The notes under the pieces are model-generated. The model was not told the origin of the DNA. It saw only the letters and a program-made list of their open reading frames with translations, and ran no database searches. This document shows positions 11,545 through 23,914 of a stretch of DNA of 64,000 nt, one piece after another. The stretch is from positions 39,084,638 through 39,148,637 of the forward strand of contig NC_080406.1 of assembly GCF_030265065.1 (NCBI RefSeq), read 5' to 3'. Position 1 is the first letter of the stretch; every line of letters begins with the position of its first letter. This DNA comes from Corythoichthys intestinalis. Its lineage: Eukaryota; Chordata; Actinopteri; Syngnathiformes; Syngnathidae. The position numbers and the translations under genes were made by a program.

Positions 11545-12434
11545 TAGGGTTATTCCGATCATGTTTTTTTACTCCCGATCCGATCCCGATCGTTTTAGTT
11601 TGAGTATCTGCCGATCCCGATATTTCCCGATCCGATTGCTTTTTTTTGCTCCCGATTCAAATCCAATCATTCCCGATAATTTTTCCCGATCATATACATT
11701 TTGGCAATGCATTAAGAAAAAAATGAATAAAACTCGGACGAATATATACATACAGTACAATCCTCAAGATGGCATTTACATTATTAACATTCTTTCTGTG
11801 AGAGGGATCCACGGATAGAAAGACGTGTGACTTTGTATATTGTGACTAAATATTGCCATTTAGTGTATTTGTTGAGCTTTCAGTAAATGATACTGAAGGC
11901 CATGCCCAAATGCATGATGGGAAGTGGAACCATGACAAGTGGAACCATGACTGCGCGTAGTGCTACCAATTCATATATCTTCTCTGCGATGGAATATAAC
12001 ATAAGGTGTTAAGAAAAAGATCAATTGCTACTTTGTTTCCCCACATTGCTTCCCATGATATTTCTAATCATAGGGAGAGGGATTGTAAGGCTTTAGCCAA
12101 TTAAAATAAGGCTCCAAAGGCTGCCAAAATTCACGCTACTCATTTTACGCTGCCTCTATATAGGCAAAACAGCACCATTACAGATGGAGCGCGACAATGC
12201 GTGAGTGGGTTGTGCAGCGCATGATTTAATTGCGTTAAATATTACAAATAATATTATATATTATATATATATATATTATATATATAAATATTATAATGTG
12301 ATACATTTTTTAAAAAATTAATTACCGCCGTTATTGGGATAAATTTGATAACCGTACCTTAAGCCTAAACTAAAGACTGGATAAGTGTAACATATAATGT
12401 CTGTAATGTTAAATACAATTAGAAAACGATTTAA

Positions 12435-12519
<85 letters not shown>

Positions 12520-12596
12520 AAGGCATAGCTGATATTTTTTTGCCGATTCCGATACTTTGAAAATGACGTGATCGGACCCGATCGATCGGCATCTAT
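11545..12596. mobile_element. hAT MITE with repeated CCCGATC words
   Basis: Begins TAGGGTTATTCCGATCATG and ends ...GATCGATCGGCATCTAT; ggttaaaat (11536-11544) is repeated at 12597-12605, an 8-9 bp target duplication. Both ends are packed with CCGATCCCGAT words, a well-known pattern of a fish hAT MITE. The interior holds a long (TA)n run and no transposase. Confidence 0.8.
12437..12507. repeat. (TA)n microsatellite, about 70 bp
   Basis: Uninterrupted alternating TA inside the hAT MITE at 11545-12596. Confidence 0.95.
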
Positions 12597-12605
12597 GGTT
12601 AAAAT

Positions 12606-13657
12606 GCTTTCACTGTAATACGTAGTTTACTTTGACATAATTAAAAAAATGTAATAGCCTAGCTCACTGAATAAACAAACACAAAAACTGACACTGGTGG
12701 GCGAAAATATGCAAAACCCACAAGTGTCACCCTAAGGTCAAGAAGCTTTTGAGTTTATGGATGTAATATAACACACATAAACATGCTTTGGCAATACATC
12801 TACTGTACAAATAGAACATATGTCAATTCTAAAGCAGGGGATGTCTGCCAAACCTCTGCCAACTAAGCAAAATCCTCCCTTTTGACACACTGTGCTTCTC
12901 ACATGATCCAAATTCAATCAATTAGACACAAATGTGATCATTCTCTATATAGAAACAGTTTACAAAATCATGATTCAACGGTGACAAGTTTGCATTGTCA
13001 GCTGCAGTACACAATTGATTCTTAAGCTGCAGAGTGATGCAGTTAGGCATGTCAAATAAATATTGCAATAGGTTTCTTATGGACCATGAACCCCTCTGGT
13101 AAATAGCAAGAAGCTTTCCAGTTGGGTTCACTGGCCTTTCTGCTTGAAACATGAACAAGTTATTAAATATTCTTCCATCCTTAAGTGACTGGAGGATGTC
13201 ATGACATGTACAGTGTTCACAATTTCGCTTTCCTTTATGTATCTATCAGTTCAGCTGGCCTATTCACAAATACCTCATGCCTTTATAAAAGTGCTCAAGC
13301 TCTTGCATCGATCCACTTGAAATGGGTTCTGTTGTTTTCATCCAATGCTTATGTTAAATCCCATGTTCAAAGGCAACAAGGAGGAGACACAATATAAAGG
13401 GGCTGGAAATTGGGATGAAAATTCACTCTCCTGAGAAGTGGAACTAAGGCTGCTTTCTCTGTGTTGATTTCAACTAGGCTTAGCTCCTCTGTATTCAACA
13501 ATGCGAAAGGCACAGCATACATATTTTGGCTCAGCAAAGAAAAACGCGGAAGATAGTTTTAGTGAAATCAAAGTCCTATGACTGTTGTCATCTTGCGATC
13601 ACATGGCACTGAGTGCAAAATTGACCACCATTTGATTTGCATTGACAAATGGAGATA
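12606..13657. other. No gene seen
   Basis: Unique-looking intergenic DNA. Short frames on both strands (for example 12922-13158 minus, 13185-13397 plus) have no motif or codon pattern to support them. Confidence 0.5.
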
Positions 13658-14100
13658 CACTGCTGGCCAAAAGTATTGGCACCCCTGGAATTCTGTCAGA
13701 TAATGCTCAATTTCCCCCAGAAAATAATTTCAATTACAAATGCTTTGGTAGTAATATCGTCATTTATTTTGCTTGGAATGAAAAGAAGGCAAAAGAGCAT
13801 GAAAAAAAAAAAAAAAATCGTTATCATTTTACACAAAACTCCAAAAAATCGGCCGGACAAAAGTATTGGCACCCTTAGCCTAAAACCTGGTAGCACAACC
13901 TTTAGCTCTTCTGAAACTGGAATGTTGACACTCCACATTGAGACATTGAGTTTGACCCTGAAAAAAGTTGCAAAAATGAATATGGCACACTTGCAATGCC
14001 ATCACCCTGAAATGCATCTTACCTGAAAGCCACAATTTACAGATATGATCACAATTATAATTTAAAACCCTGAGCAAGAAGGTGATGTTTGGCACCCTTC
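13658..14100. mobile_element. Tc1-like remnant, one end only
   Basis: TA at 13656-13657 is followed by CACTGCTGGCCAAAAGTATTGGC, a typical Tc1 end; the internal copy ACAAAAGTATTGGCACCCTT at 13858 is the usual inner direct repeat of the long inverted terminus. A GGCACCCTTCCACAAG block near 14088 belongs to the same family's transposase region. The other end is not found, so the element is truncated. Confidence 0.7.
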
Positions 14101-15342
14101 CACAAGACGAGAGATGCCCTGGAGCGGAAGCCCGTTGCTTAACAAGCTAGTTAGTGGCTTCTGACTACCATCTCTTGGAACACTCCATTCAAATATGCTG
14201 CCCTCTAATTAAAAAACATCACATTACAGTCATTGACACTAAATATATCTGTCTGAAATATAGAACTTATATATTTTATATTAAATCTCATTAGAATGTG
14301 CAAGCATAACTACTGATAACAACACAAGACGTACTGCATGGTTGGCGCATTATTGCAACTTCCCCAACCAGAATTGTTTCAGACTAATTTATCTTTGGTG
14401 CTCCAGTCTCTTGGGAGAACTTTTACGCAATGAATTTGTCAAAGTTACAAGTGAGAAGCACAACATTTGAGAAACACAAAACCACCTGCTTCACACCTGT
14501 TTGGGAAATTGGGGAACTGGCACACTTTAATGTTTCACTGTGCAGTTTAGTAAAACATTAGCATTCACCGGCGATGCCCGACAGCCAAATGCTATTTTTC
14601 CTCACCATGTGAGTCGGAGATGTCAGTTCCTATTTGACAGCTCATTTGTCAGCCCTTTAGGCTTCTGTTAGGCATCTTCCTCTCACTTTACGCTCATGCA
14701 GACCCTCCACCTGTCCTCTCAGGTGGAAACATCTCTGGACCGTCGCCCATAGTCCAACAGGCCTCCCGTGCCAGACCTCCACACGCTCACGTATACTCGC
14801 AAACAAACACAGCTGCAAAAGAAACGTCTACTGAGACCAAAGCTATTTTCTTATTATTTCTATTGCTTTCATTTGGATTTTCCACTGGGATGGCAGCCAA
14901 TTATTCTTATCACTTAACAGATGTGCTTGTTCTAAAACGCATTTGTGATTATTCTATAATCATGCGATAAGACAAACAATAATTACTAATCCACTATTAA
15001 TTTGCCGTCTTTGTTAATCTTAATGTTAGATGTTTCCCTGTAGTAAACTGTTTTGCACGTTCTCATTCCATTTGAAGGGAGTACAGTGCAAAATAAACAT
15101 TATTATGCTGATCTCCTTCCCATGGGTCTTGTTCTGACAACTTTCCATCTCCTTTACCGAGTGCCGGAAGGGAAGCGATTGTATGAGAGTTGTTTGCACT
15201 TAGCAAAAGTGGACTTTTGAAGTGAATTCTGCAGATATTTTGTTCTTATCAGCCATGTGCAGCGTTTGATATGCAAACAATCACATAAAATTCAAAATGT
15301 GACTCATATACAAATTACTTATAAAGCATTTAGATCACTGAC
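14101..15342. other. No gene seen; low-repeat stretch
   Basis: The segment is free of the transposons that fill the rest of the window and, at about 14,550-14,800, has more balanced base composition than its surroundings. It could hold a conserved non-coding element, but single-genome sequence cannot show conservation. Confidence 0.35.
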
Positions 15343-15683
15343 TGCCATTGACAGTGCTAAACATTCAATCCGTTTGAGAGGCTGGCAGTCTTCCAAGTTA
15401 AACCAATAAAGTCTATCGGCGTCAATGGCAGGAAGTTAAATATTATGACATTAAAAAAATATGAACGTTAGTGTGTTTTCATTTTAAAAAATATTCCAAT
15501 CCATTTCACAGCGACCGGATGACTCAGTCTTTATAACACTTACAGAGCAATACATGGTAACGATGGACACAGTAATACTTTAGCTTCTATTGTTGGCGAT
15601 GGTCATCTAATCAATTTTGACCAGAAGGGCTGGCAACTTTTACAGTCAAAATGGATGCGACGTCTAGTGCCGTCATTGAGTTT

Positions 15684-16393
15684 AAGAAGTGCCCTATCAA
15701 GGGTTAAAGTTGGTTTGCATGCCAAAATTGTTGCTTGCAACCATCCGAGTGTACCCCGACTCCTGTCCAAAGTCAGCCGGGACAGGCTCAAGCATGCAAC
15801 CCTGAGGAAAAGTGCTAAACAAACAAGGACGGATACAACAATTGCACATAAAACAACTGAGCTCTCATTGATTCCACTTTGAGACACTTTTACCTGCAAG
15901 GTTCTTAAGCGCAGTGCTTCTGAACTATTTTACTGACATGATTGTGTTTGACAAGCTGTCCTTCCCTGAAATTACAATTTTCCATTATCGGGGAGAAAAA
16001 CAAATATAGTGTGCTAGTGTGTGTACATCAAAACCCACTGTCATTTTTTATCGCAAGTTAAAACATATTCGCAGTGAATTAGTGTAGAGCAGAGGACTAA
16101 AATCTTTCTAATCTTAAAATCTGATTACGCCATTTTCTGAAGATAGGAATCAGGTAAAATGAGATCAGGCTTTAAAGATAGTTTTATGTATTTATTATGA
16201 ATGTTTAAGGGAAAAAAAGCAACAAAGTAATCCCAACGTTAAATTGTGAGTTTGTGGCCTGAAGTGCATCTGGTCTACTATATCAAAGTTGCAATCTGCT
16301 TTGTAATATAATGGGCAATGCTTGTCATACTTTTTTTTTATGTTTACAGATGAATGAAAACCAGATCAAAATTATTTACAGTATTTCTATTTA
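15684..16393. other. No gene seen
   Basis: Intergenic DNA between a MITE copy and the Tc1 element. The paired antiparallel frames at 15603-15899 are shadows of one another with no motif. Confidence 0.45.
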
Positions 16394-16867
16394 CTAGTGG
16401 TATGAAAAAGTATCTGAACCTTCTGGAATTTCTCAAATTTCTTCATAAAATCACCATCAAATGTGATCTGATCTTTGTCAAACTCACACAGATGAAAAAC
16501 TGTGTCTGCTTTAACTAAAACCATCCACAAATTTATAGGTTTTCATACTTTAATGAGGTTAGTATGCAAACAGTGACAGCAGGGGGAAAATAAGTAAGTG
16601 AACCATCACATTTAATATTTTGTGGGTCTCCCTTTGGCAGCAATAACTTCAACTAGACACTTTCTGTAGCTGGAGATCAGTCTGGCACATCGATCAGGAC
16701 TAATCTTGGCCCATTCTCCTCTACAAAACAGCTATAGTTCAGTCAAATCCTGGGACGTCTGGCATGAATCACTGTTGCTGCCACAGCATCTCAATGGGGT
16801 TAAAGTCTGGACTTTGACTTGGCCACTCCAGAACGTGTATTTTGTTCTTCTGACACCGTTCTGAAAT

Positions 16868-17230
16868 TTATTTACTTCTGTGTTTTGGATCATTGTCTTG
16901 TTGCAGCATCCATCCTCTTTTTAGCTTCAACTGTTTGACTGACAGCCTCAGGTTTTCCTGCAAAACATCCTGATAAACTTTTGAATTCATTCTTCCCTTA
17001 ATGATTGCAAGTTGTTCAGGCCTTGAGGCAGGAAAACATCCCCAATCCATGATGCTCTCTCCATTATGCTTCACGGTGGGGATGAGGTGTTGATGTTGGT
17101 GAGCTGTTCCATTTTTCCTACATGCATTACGTTGTGTGTTACTTCCCAAAAAATTCAACTTTGGTTTCATCAGTCCACAAAATATTTTGCCAAAACTTCT
17201 GTGGCGTGTCCAAGTGCCTTTTGCGAACAT
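16868..17230 (-). pseudogene. Tc1 transposase, C-terminal half, broken
   Basis: Reads ...LIPTVKHNGESIMDWGCF...WMLQQDNDPKHRSK. QQDNDPKH contains the second catalytic Asp. Upstream, the segment that should read I-L-W-T-D-E-T-K is displaced to another frame by a single-base change, so the first catalytic Asp is lost from this frame. The N-terminal part lies on the other side of the LINE. Confidence 0.85.
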
Positions 17231-17254
17231 TAAATGGGCAAAACGTGCTCATCA

Positions 17255-17428
17255 TTTAACCGCTGGTTGTCTAAATGGTGGCCACAAAACGACATGGTCT
17301 TTATTGATAACTGGCATGCGTTCTGGGGGAAGCCCGGCCTCGTACGCGGAGACGGTATTCATCCGACTTGGGACGGTGCTGCTCTCTTAACTCGAAACAT
17401 GGACGCCAAACTTAGTCTCCCAAAGTGA
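17255..17428 (+). pseudogene. LINE A ORF1 C-terminus, SGNH/GDSL esterase motif
   Basis: About 58 codons reading [20 protein letters not shown] and then [11 protein letters not shown]. The D-G-I-H-P block is the Asp-x-x-His catalytic motif of SGNH hydrolases, which CR1/L2-type LINEs carry in ORF1 (family knowledge). The nucleophile end is missing because of 5' truncation. A stop follows at 17426-17428. Confidence 0.75.
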
Positions 17429-17639
17429 CACTTCAGAGTGGGGGCCCGGGCGCAGTGTTGTAGTGTAAAAGACAACTCTGTTAGTATGGATCACTCGCCT
17501 CTTTCCGAGCTGTCACAAATCCAACATTCAGGACAGAAGATACTGTGTCCGTGCCTCCTATAGTGAACAGTAGAAAACATAGTACTATAGGAACGAGACC
17601 AAAGAATTTAATACATATAGCCCCTGATAGCAGTGAAAA

Positions 17640-18375
17640 TAAAATAACTCTTAATAAATATATAAAATGCGGATTATTAAACATCAGGTCAATCTCGCCC
17701 AAATCTCTGTTAGTTAATGACTTACAGTAATTGGAGATTATAATATTCATATTTTGACCCTGACTGAAACTTGGCTTCAGCAGGATGACTTTGTTAGACT
17801 TAATGAATCCACACCCACAAGTCACGTGAATTTTCACACAGCTAGAAACACGGGCCGCGGAGGGGGGGTGGCAGTAATATCAAACTCTTGTTTAGGTATG
17901 AGCCCAAAAAGTAAAGCTAATTACATTTATAACTCCTTTGGAAGTCTAGTACTATCAATTATAGATGCTAACTGGAAGAACCAAAAATGACCTACTAGAT
18001 GGGACTGGCTTCATTCAAAATGTAAATAAACCAACTCATAGTCACAAGCACACCCTGGACCTGATTTTAACCTACGGTACGGAGATTAGTGATCTTAGTG
18101 TCCATCCCCACAACCCCGTACTGTCTGATCATTTTCTAATTACCTTTCAGTTTGTGCTTCAAGATAATCCGTCACAAGCGACTAGAACTCAGATGAAAAG
18201 GACATTATGTGATCGCTCTGTTTCAGAGTATAAACAGATAATTCAGCCAATATTTGCCTCCATGTCATCCGATTATGAAGGAATAATGTCCAGCCTTGCT
18301 GTTAATGACAAGTTTGTTGATCGTGTTATGTTTACTCTACGTACTACTCTCGATGTTTCGCTCCCCCCAAATTAA
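17640..18375 (+). pseudogene. LINE A endonuclease, disrupted
   Basis: AP-endonuclease-like pieces: LLNIRSISPKSL at the start, LTLTETWLQQDD (the family's E-x-W metal site) and, after an internal deletion near 17,960, THSHKHTLDLILTYG and NPVLSDHFLITF, where SDH is the final catalytic motif. An in-frame stop near 17,730 and the central deletion make it non-functional. Confidence 0.8.
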
Positions 18376-20606
18376 AGTTTGTCAAGTCAAGACGAGCCTC
18401 TCCCTGGTATAATTCTGAAACACGCTCTCTTAAACAATCGACACGTAAATTAGAAAGACTTTGGCGCCGTTCCAACACAGAGCACACTCTCTCTGCCTGG
18501 AAACACAGTTTAGTGACCTATAAACAGGCCTTGCGTACAACCAAAACCAGATATTACTCATCCTTAACAGATGAAAACAAAAATAACCCTTGGTTTCTGT
18601 TCAGCACTGTAGCAAGGCTGACAAACAGTCACAGCTCAATAGAACCTTATATCCCAACCACCCTTAGCTGTGATGACTTCCTAATTTTTTTTAACAATAA
18701 AATCACAACTATTAGAAATAAAATAAATAAATTACTTCCAACTATTAGGTCTGATAAAATGCAGACTAAAAATTCTGAATCTCCTATAAACCGCTCTAAA
18801 ATATTAAATAACTTTACTACTGTAGACCAAATCGATGTAATTTCAGTTATAATGTCCTCCAAACCATCAACGTGCCTCCTAGACCCAATCCCAACCAAAC
18901 TTTTTAAAGAGACCCTGCCTCTAACTATTGATAATATCTTAAATATAATAAATACCTCATGAGTAACTGGCCACGTGCCGCAGTCCTTTAGATATGCAGT
19001 TATCAAACCGCTTTTGAAAAAGCGTACTCTTGATCCTGATATCTTGGCCAATTATAGACCTATCTCTAATTTACCATTTCTCTCTAAAGTCCTTGAAAGA
19101 GTGGTAACTAAACAGCTCTGTCAGCACCTACAGGACAATAGTTTATTTGAACATTTCCAGTCTGGCTTTCGAGCTCATCATACCACTGAAACTGCATTAG
19201 TCAAAGTAACTAATGACCTTTTACTCTTTACTAGCCGCTGACGTTGGATTAGTCTCGATCCTGGTTCTGTTGGACCTGAGTGCAGCCTTTGACACAATCA
19301 ACCATAATATCTTATTGCAGAGACTAGAATGTGACATAGGCATTAGAGGAGCGGCCCTCTGCTGGTTTAAATCATATTTATCTAATACGTACCAGTTTGT
19401 CAATGTAAACCAGCAATTATCACCGTACTCTAGAGTTAGTTATGGTGTGCCGCAAGGATCGGTCCTCGGGCCCATCTTGCTTACGCTGTATATGCTTCCT
19501 CTTGGTAATATCATCAGAAAACATAGCATTAAATTTTATTGTTACGCTGACGACACACAACTGTATTTATCAATTAAACCTCAGCAGATCAGGCAAGTGG
19601 ACAAACTAAGCACCTGCGTCCGAGATATAAATACCTGGATGAGCACTAACTATCTTCTACTTAACCCTGAAACGACAGAAGTCCTTATAATAGGCCCGAA
19701 AAGTGTGAGAGACTCTTTAGCTGCCCAGATAGACACTCTGGACAATGTAAGTGTAGCCTCAAGCACCACAGTTAAAAACCTAGGAGTTTTATCCGACCCT
19801 GACTTATCGTTTAAAGCTCACATTAAACAAACCTGCAGAACAGCCTTCTTTCACCTGCGTAACATAGCCAAAATTAGAAATATTTTATCTAAAAGCGATG
19901 CAGAAAAATTAATTCATGCGTTCATTACATCGAGATTGGATTACTGTAACTCCCTACTTGCAGTTTGTCCTAAAAGTTCTCTAAAAGGTCTTCAGCCAGT
20001 CCAAAACGCAGCAGCAAGACTTTTAACAGGAACCAATAGAATCACTCATGTGCTCCAGGCCCTTCACTGGCTTCCAGTCGAGTTTAGAATTAAATTTAAA
20101 ATCCTCCTTCTTACATTTAAGACCATTAATGGGCTGGGGCCATCTTATCTCCATTGCTGATTTCAATTATTATTAGTAGTAGTAGTTTTTGTTTTATTTT
20201 TATTTATTTATTTTTATTCAGTGATTAAATGCGATCTTTTGTCTTGGTTTTTACGTTGTGTTGATTTAAATGTGATTTTTATGGTCTTCATGTGATGTAA
20301 AGCACTTTGAATTGCCTTGTGTTGAATTGTGCTGTATAAATAAATTTGCCTTGCCTTGCCTTGCCTTATCTCACCGATGCTCTGGTTCCATACCGCCCCA
20401 ACAGAACACTCCGCTCTCAGAATGCAGGTCTACTGGTAGTTCCAAGGGTTTCTAAAAGTACTGTCGGAACTAGAGCCTTTAGTCATCAAGCCCTTGTTTT
20501 ATGGGATCAGCTTCCAGCTAATATTAAAGAAGCCGAGACAGTCTGCACATTTAAGATTAGATTAAAAACGTTCCTATTCGACAAAGCTTATGGTCAGGCT
20601 AGTTGA
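18376..20606 (+). pseudogene. LINE A reverse transcriptase, disrupted by LINE B
   Basis: RT motifs in order: [70 protein letters not shown] and YCYADDTQLYL with YADD at 19543-19554. The C-terminal part resumes after LINE B at 20365 (YLTDALVPYRPN...LWDQLPANIKEAE). Frameshifts near 18,375, 18,960 and 19,235 break the frame, besides the insertion. Confidence 0.9.
20152..20364 (+). mobile_element. LINE B, 213-bp 5'-truncated LINE tail inside LINE A
   Basis: Exact 8-bp duplications cttatctc (20144-20151 and 20365-20372) flank a LINE 3' end: AAAGCACTTTGAATTGCC followed by TATAAATAAATTTGCC and a (CTTGC)n tail. The same 3' end terminates LINE C at 33,919, so both belong to one family, different from LINE A. 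Confidence 0.9.
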
Positions 20607-21617
20607 AGTCGGAGTAGACTCAGTTTAGTCAAAGCTGCACTAGAAGCTCTAATGCTGGGGGAAGTACAGCCACTGAGTTCTATCTCCTTTTCTCACTCTA
20701 CCTACCACTTGTCTTACTTTATTTCTATTTTCCAATGTTAATATCTAGTTGTCTAGTCTCTTCATCACTAGTCACCCGGTGTCCCCTTTCCCCCCTCCCC
20801 TCTGGAGATGGACCTCTTCTTGTTCCTTTACTCCACTGCAACTTTACGGACAGTAACTACACCTGTTAATTCCCATTAGCAGTCCTGGGGCTTCCTGTCT
20901 ATCCGTCCTGGGAGTGGATCTCTCCTGACTGTGGTACTCCCCAAGGTTTCTCGTTTTCTCCCAAAGACTTTGGAGTTTTTGGAGTTTTTCCTTGCCGACA
21001 TGGAGGGTCTAAGGATGGGGGATACCCAGGACTTGAACTTTATTTATTCATCTCTGTTGCTTCATTTGCTGTTTCTGATTGTGTATCATATTGCCTCTGC
21101 AAAGCCCTTTGAGACAACGTTGTTGTGATCCAGGGCTATACAAATAAAATTGAATTGAATTGAAAACGTGGAGTCCTCCCATGAACATCATTCTTGGCCA
21201 TAGTTTTACATATAGTTGATATGTGCATAGAAATACTGGACTGTGCCAGTGATTTCTGTAAATCTTTATCAAACACTCTAGGGTTCTTTTTTTACCTCTC
21301 TGAGTATTCTGACTACACTCTTGGCATCATCTTTGGTGGGCAGCCACTCCTTAGGAGAGCAGCAAACTCTCTCCATTTGTGGACAACTTCTCTGACTGTC
21401 GATTGATGAACATCTGGACTTTTAGAGATGGTTTTGTATCCTTTCTTCAGATAGCTCTTTTGACCTAGCCATGATGCACATCAGACAATGCTTCTCATCA
21501 AGACATTTCTTACCAGTTGTGCGTTTTGTAGTGGGCAGGGCAGACTTAAATCATTCATCAGTGACTGGAAACACACCTAACGTAAAATGATTAGGTAAAA
21601 ACTGGTTTCAATTGCTC

Positions 21618-22050
21618 TTTAAGGCCATGTCCACACGTAGCAAAGACATTTTTCCACGGTTTGGCCTATCATCCAAGCGAATGTGCACATTTAAACCAGG
21701 GTTCTTAAGAACGACGGGGAAAGTGAAGAAGTGCGAGTTCTGCGGTTGTGGCACCATCATGTGGACACTGATAACCAAAGATTTGCCTGGAAACGTCACT
21801 GACTGCGACAAACTTTGTCCTCACGTCCCATATGAGACCAATGTTTACATTTGGAGTAAATTAGACAGGCGCTTTTTTGCTTCCATTTTTTTTTTTTTTT
21901 TACAAACTTGCTGTGTCTCTTATTGAAGAATTGTTTTATGGATAATTATTTTATTGTTATAAAAGTACTTAAAAATGAATGAAAGCGGTTGGCTGTGGAA
22001 GTTTTTTTTTCAATTTTTTTTTTTAGAAACATGCAGGTGTGGACGCAATT
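21618..22050. mobile_element. Probable hAT-type insertion in the Tc1 element
   Basis: Left edge GGCCATGTCCACACGTAGC and right edge GCAGGTGTGGACGCAATTAG are imperfect inverses (GTCCACAC/GTGTGGAC). It interrupts a Tc1 reading that otherwise runs from GCTCTTTAAG to GTCTCGTTAGGC. No clean target duplication, so exact borders are uncertain. Confidence 0.5.
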
Positions 22051-22799
22051 AGCAGCAGTCTCGTTAGGCAAAGGGTTCACTGATTTATTTTTCCTTCTGT
22101 CATTGTTTGCATGCTATCCTCATTAAAATATGAAAACCTATCAATGTTTGCATAGTTTTAGTTAAAGCAGACACTGTTCATACATTTGTGTGGTTTTGAC
22201 AAAGATCAGATTACATTTGATGGTGATTTTATGCACAAATGTGAGAAACTCCAAAAGGTTAAGATACTTTTTGATACCACAGTATCATTACTGCAAACAA
22301 TTTCCAGGAATTATGACTAGGTAGTTATAGCCATACATCCGGTTATATTGCCCTACTCTACTGATGTACAAGGATACTGCCTAAATAAACAAACATACTG
22401 TGTATATGTTTTGTACTCACTTCGCAACAATGCTGGAAACTGACATAAAATGCACCAGTAGTAAAATGTTCTGGTAGCACGCAAGCTAAGCTAACAGTAC
22501 GATAGCATCATGCAAGAGTGATGACGTCTGCAGTATAAAAATATTTTAAATTTGAAGGGGCTTTTTTTTGTTGGTTAAGGCAGTGTTTTTTCAACCTTTT
22601 TTGACTCACTGCACATTTTTACATTGGAAAAAATCTCGCGGCACACCCAGACCAAAAATGTTCCTAAATTATTTTCTGAACAGTATATTTAATTACAAAA
22701 TACTTTCTCAGTATGTATACTTACTCGGTGTGAAACTTGAGCCTGTTTAGATGAACACAAAGTCGATATCCTTATTCTTCAACAGCTCTGTCATTCTCT

Positions 22800-22834
22800 T
22801 TATATGTATATATATATTATATATATATATATAA

Positions 22835-22866
<32 letters not shown>

Positions 22867-22878
22867 GTACATATATTT
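22800..22878. repeat. AT-rich microsatellite
   Basis: Imperfect (TA)n with a few TG/CA units, inside the hAT element at 22581-23906. Confidence 0.85.
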
Positions 22879-23058
22879 TTATAGCAGTTAGGCTTGAAAA
22901 AGCTCAGAATCATCAGACAGGGGGACTTGAGCAATGTCTTTAACCACATCAGGGCCGAGCATCTTGCAGATGGCTTTGCAGGGAGGTAGTATTAATGTCT
23001 CTGTCACGGTGTGGGACTTTTTGGTAACTGGCTTTCTCATTTACCTTCGTAGTTTTTA

Positions 23059-23310
23059 TCAAAAAAGTTGTTTCTCTGTGTTTTCACGAAGGCGAACAAA
23101 ATAGTCCATCGAGTAGTTTTGAAGTGACGGGTGTTTAGTTTGGAGATGACGCTTAGGAGAGCTGCTCGTGTCGCGTTCAAGAACTGCTCGGATTTCTAGC
23201 CTCAGCCATTTTGCTCTCCTTGACAATGTGTTGGAATAAAACACAGGGGGAGGATTGACGGTCGACACATATGGATAAAATAGAAAGAACACTTTCGAGT
23301 TTATCGACAC
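23059..23310 (-). pseudogene. hAT transposase fragment after the BED finger
   Basis: Minus-strand frame includes [19 protein letters not shown], matching the end of the BED zinc finger (H-x-x-x-K-H) and the following helix in ZBED5/FAM200-type transposases. The rest of the transposase is absent. Confidence 0.65.
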
Positions 23311-23914
23311 ATGACGAGTCTAACCAAATAATGTGCAGTAGTCGTGCTGGGGTCCACATTGTCGCAGACAGCAAAGTCGTTGATGGCGAGAAATCCGAGC
23401 AGTTTTTAAACGCGACACGAGCATTACTGCGCTCATCTGCACACGACCGAGAACTTTCTACCTACTCCTTCCTACCTTCCTACTGCAACTCTGCCCGACG
23501 ACGTAAAAAAAAAATATTGTAATAGCCCCGAATGGGGAAATAGAAAGGAGAGGATTAGTTGCCTGGCACAGCCAGACTATTCTCCCTGTATTTTTCAAAC
23601 ACTGTGAGAAATCTGGAACAGTGGTGAGTCTGGTATACCAGGCAAGAGGATTAGGTGATGACTTTCTCACTTTATTGTGGCAACAATGGAAAATAATAAA
23701 GTAACAGCGGCATCCTCAACATGCGACCGCTAACTTCGCTCTCACGCCGATCTCCCTCCCTCCTTGCTTGTTTCCCGCTACGTCACCACTCTGCAGTCTG
23801 ATGGCCCCTTCAAGGGCCCGCACAGTTACGGCATTAGATGCGACATTAGATAATTTCTCGCGGCACACCTGACGATCTCTCATGGCACACCGGTTGAAAA
23901 ACACTGGGTTAAGG

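Larger units (their letters stand above)
17248..21162 (+). mobile_element. L2/CR1-like LINE A, 5'-truncated, 3.9 kb
   Basis: Bounded by exact 8-bp duplications aaaacgtg (17240-17247 and 21163-21170) in the Tc1 transposase. It contains the end of an esterase-type ORF1, an endonuclease with an internal deletion, a reverse transcriptase and a C-terminal domain, and ends in ATTGAATTGAATTG, the short tandem tail of L2-like LINEs. At 20152-20364 it carries the tail of a second LINE. It is inactive: truncated at the 5' end and broken by several stops and frameshifts. Confidence 0.9.
16394..22282 (-). mobile_element. Tc1-like element split by a LINE and a hAT insertion
   Basis: Inverted ends of about 200 bp: GTGGTATGAAAAAGTATCTG at 16397 and its reverse match near 22280, with TA outside each. 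Inside, minus-strand transposase sequence runs 21605 down to 21165 and then 17247 down to 16868, broken by a LINE (17248-21162). A further foreign piece, about 21618-22050, starts GGCCATGTCCACACGTAGC. Removing both leaves an ordinary Tc1 of about 1.5 kb. Confidence 0.85.
22581..23906 (-). mobile_element. hAT (Charlie-like) element with transposase remnants
   Basis: Ends CAGTGTTTTTTCAACC and (reversed) CAGTGTTTTTCAACCGG, with perfect 8-bp duplications ggttaagg (22573-22580 and 23907-23914). GCGGCACACC words lie just inside both ends. Length 1,326 bp, including an AT microsatellite at 22,800-22,878. Non-autonomous. Confidence 0.9.

Noticed and set aside
11489-11818. Plus-strand frame of 109 codons
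   Set aside because: Starts in a MITE and runs through CCCGATC repeats of a hAT MITE; not a gene.
17234-17247. Upstream extension of the LINE ORF1 frame
   Set aside because: The target duplication shows the LINE begins at 17248; earlier codons are read from Tc1 sequence.
18647-19051. Minus-strand frame of 134 codons
   Set aside because: Antisense shadow of the LINE A reverse transcriptase.
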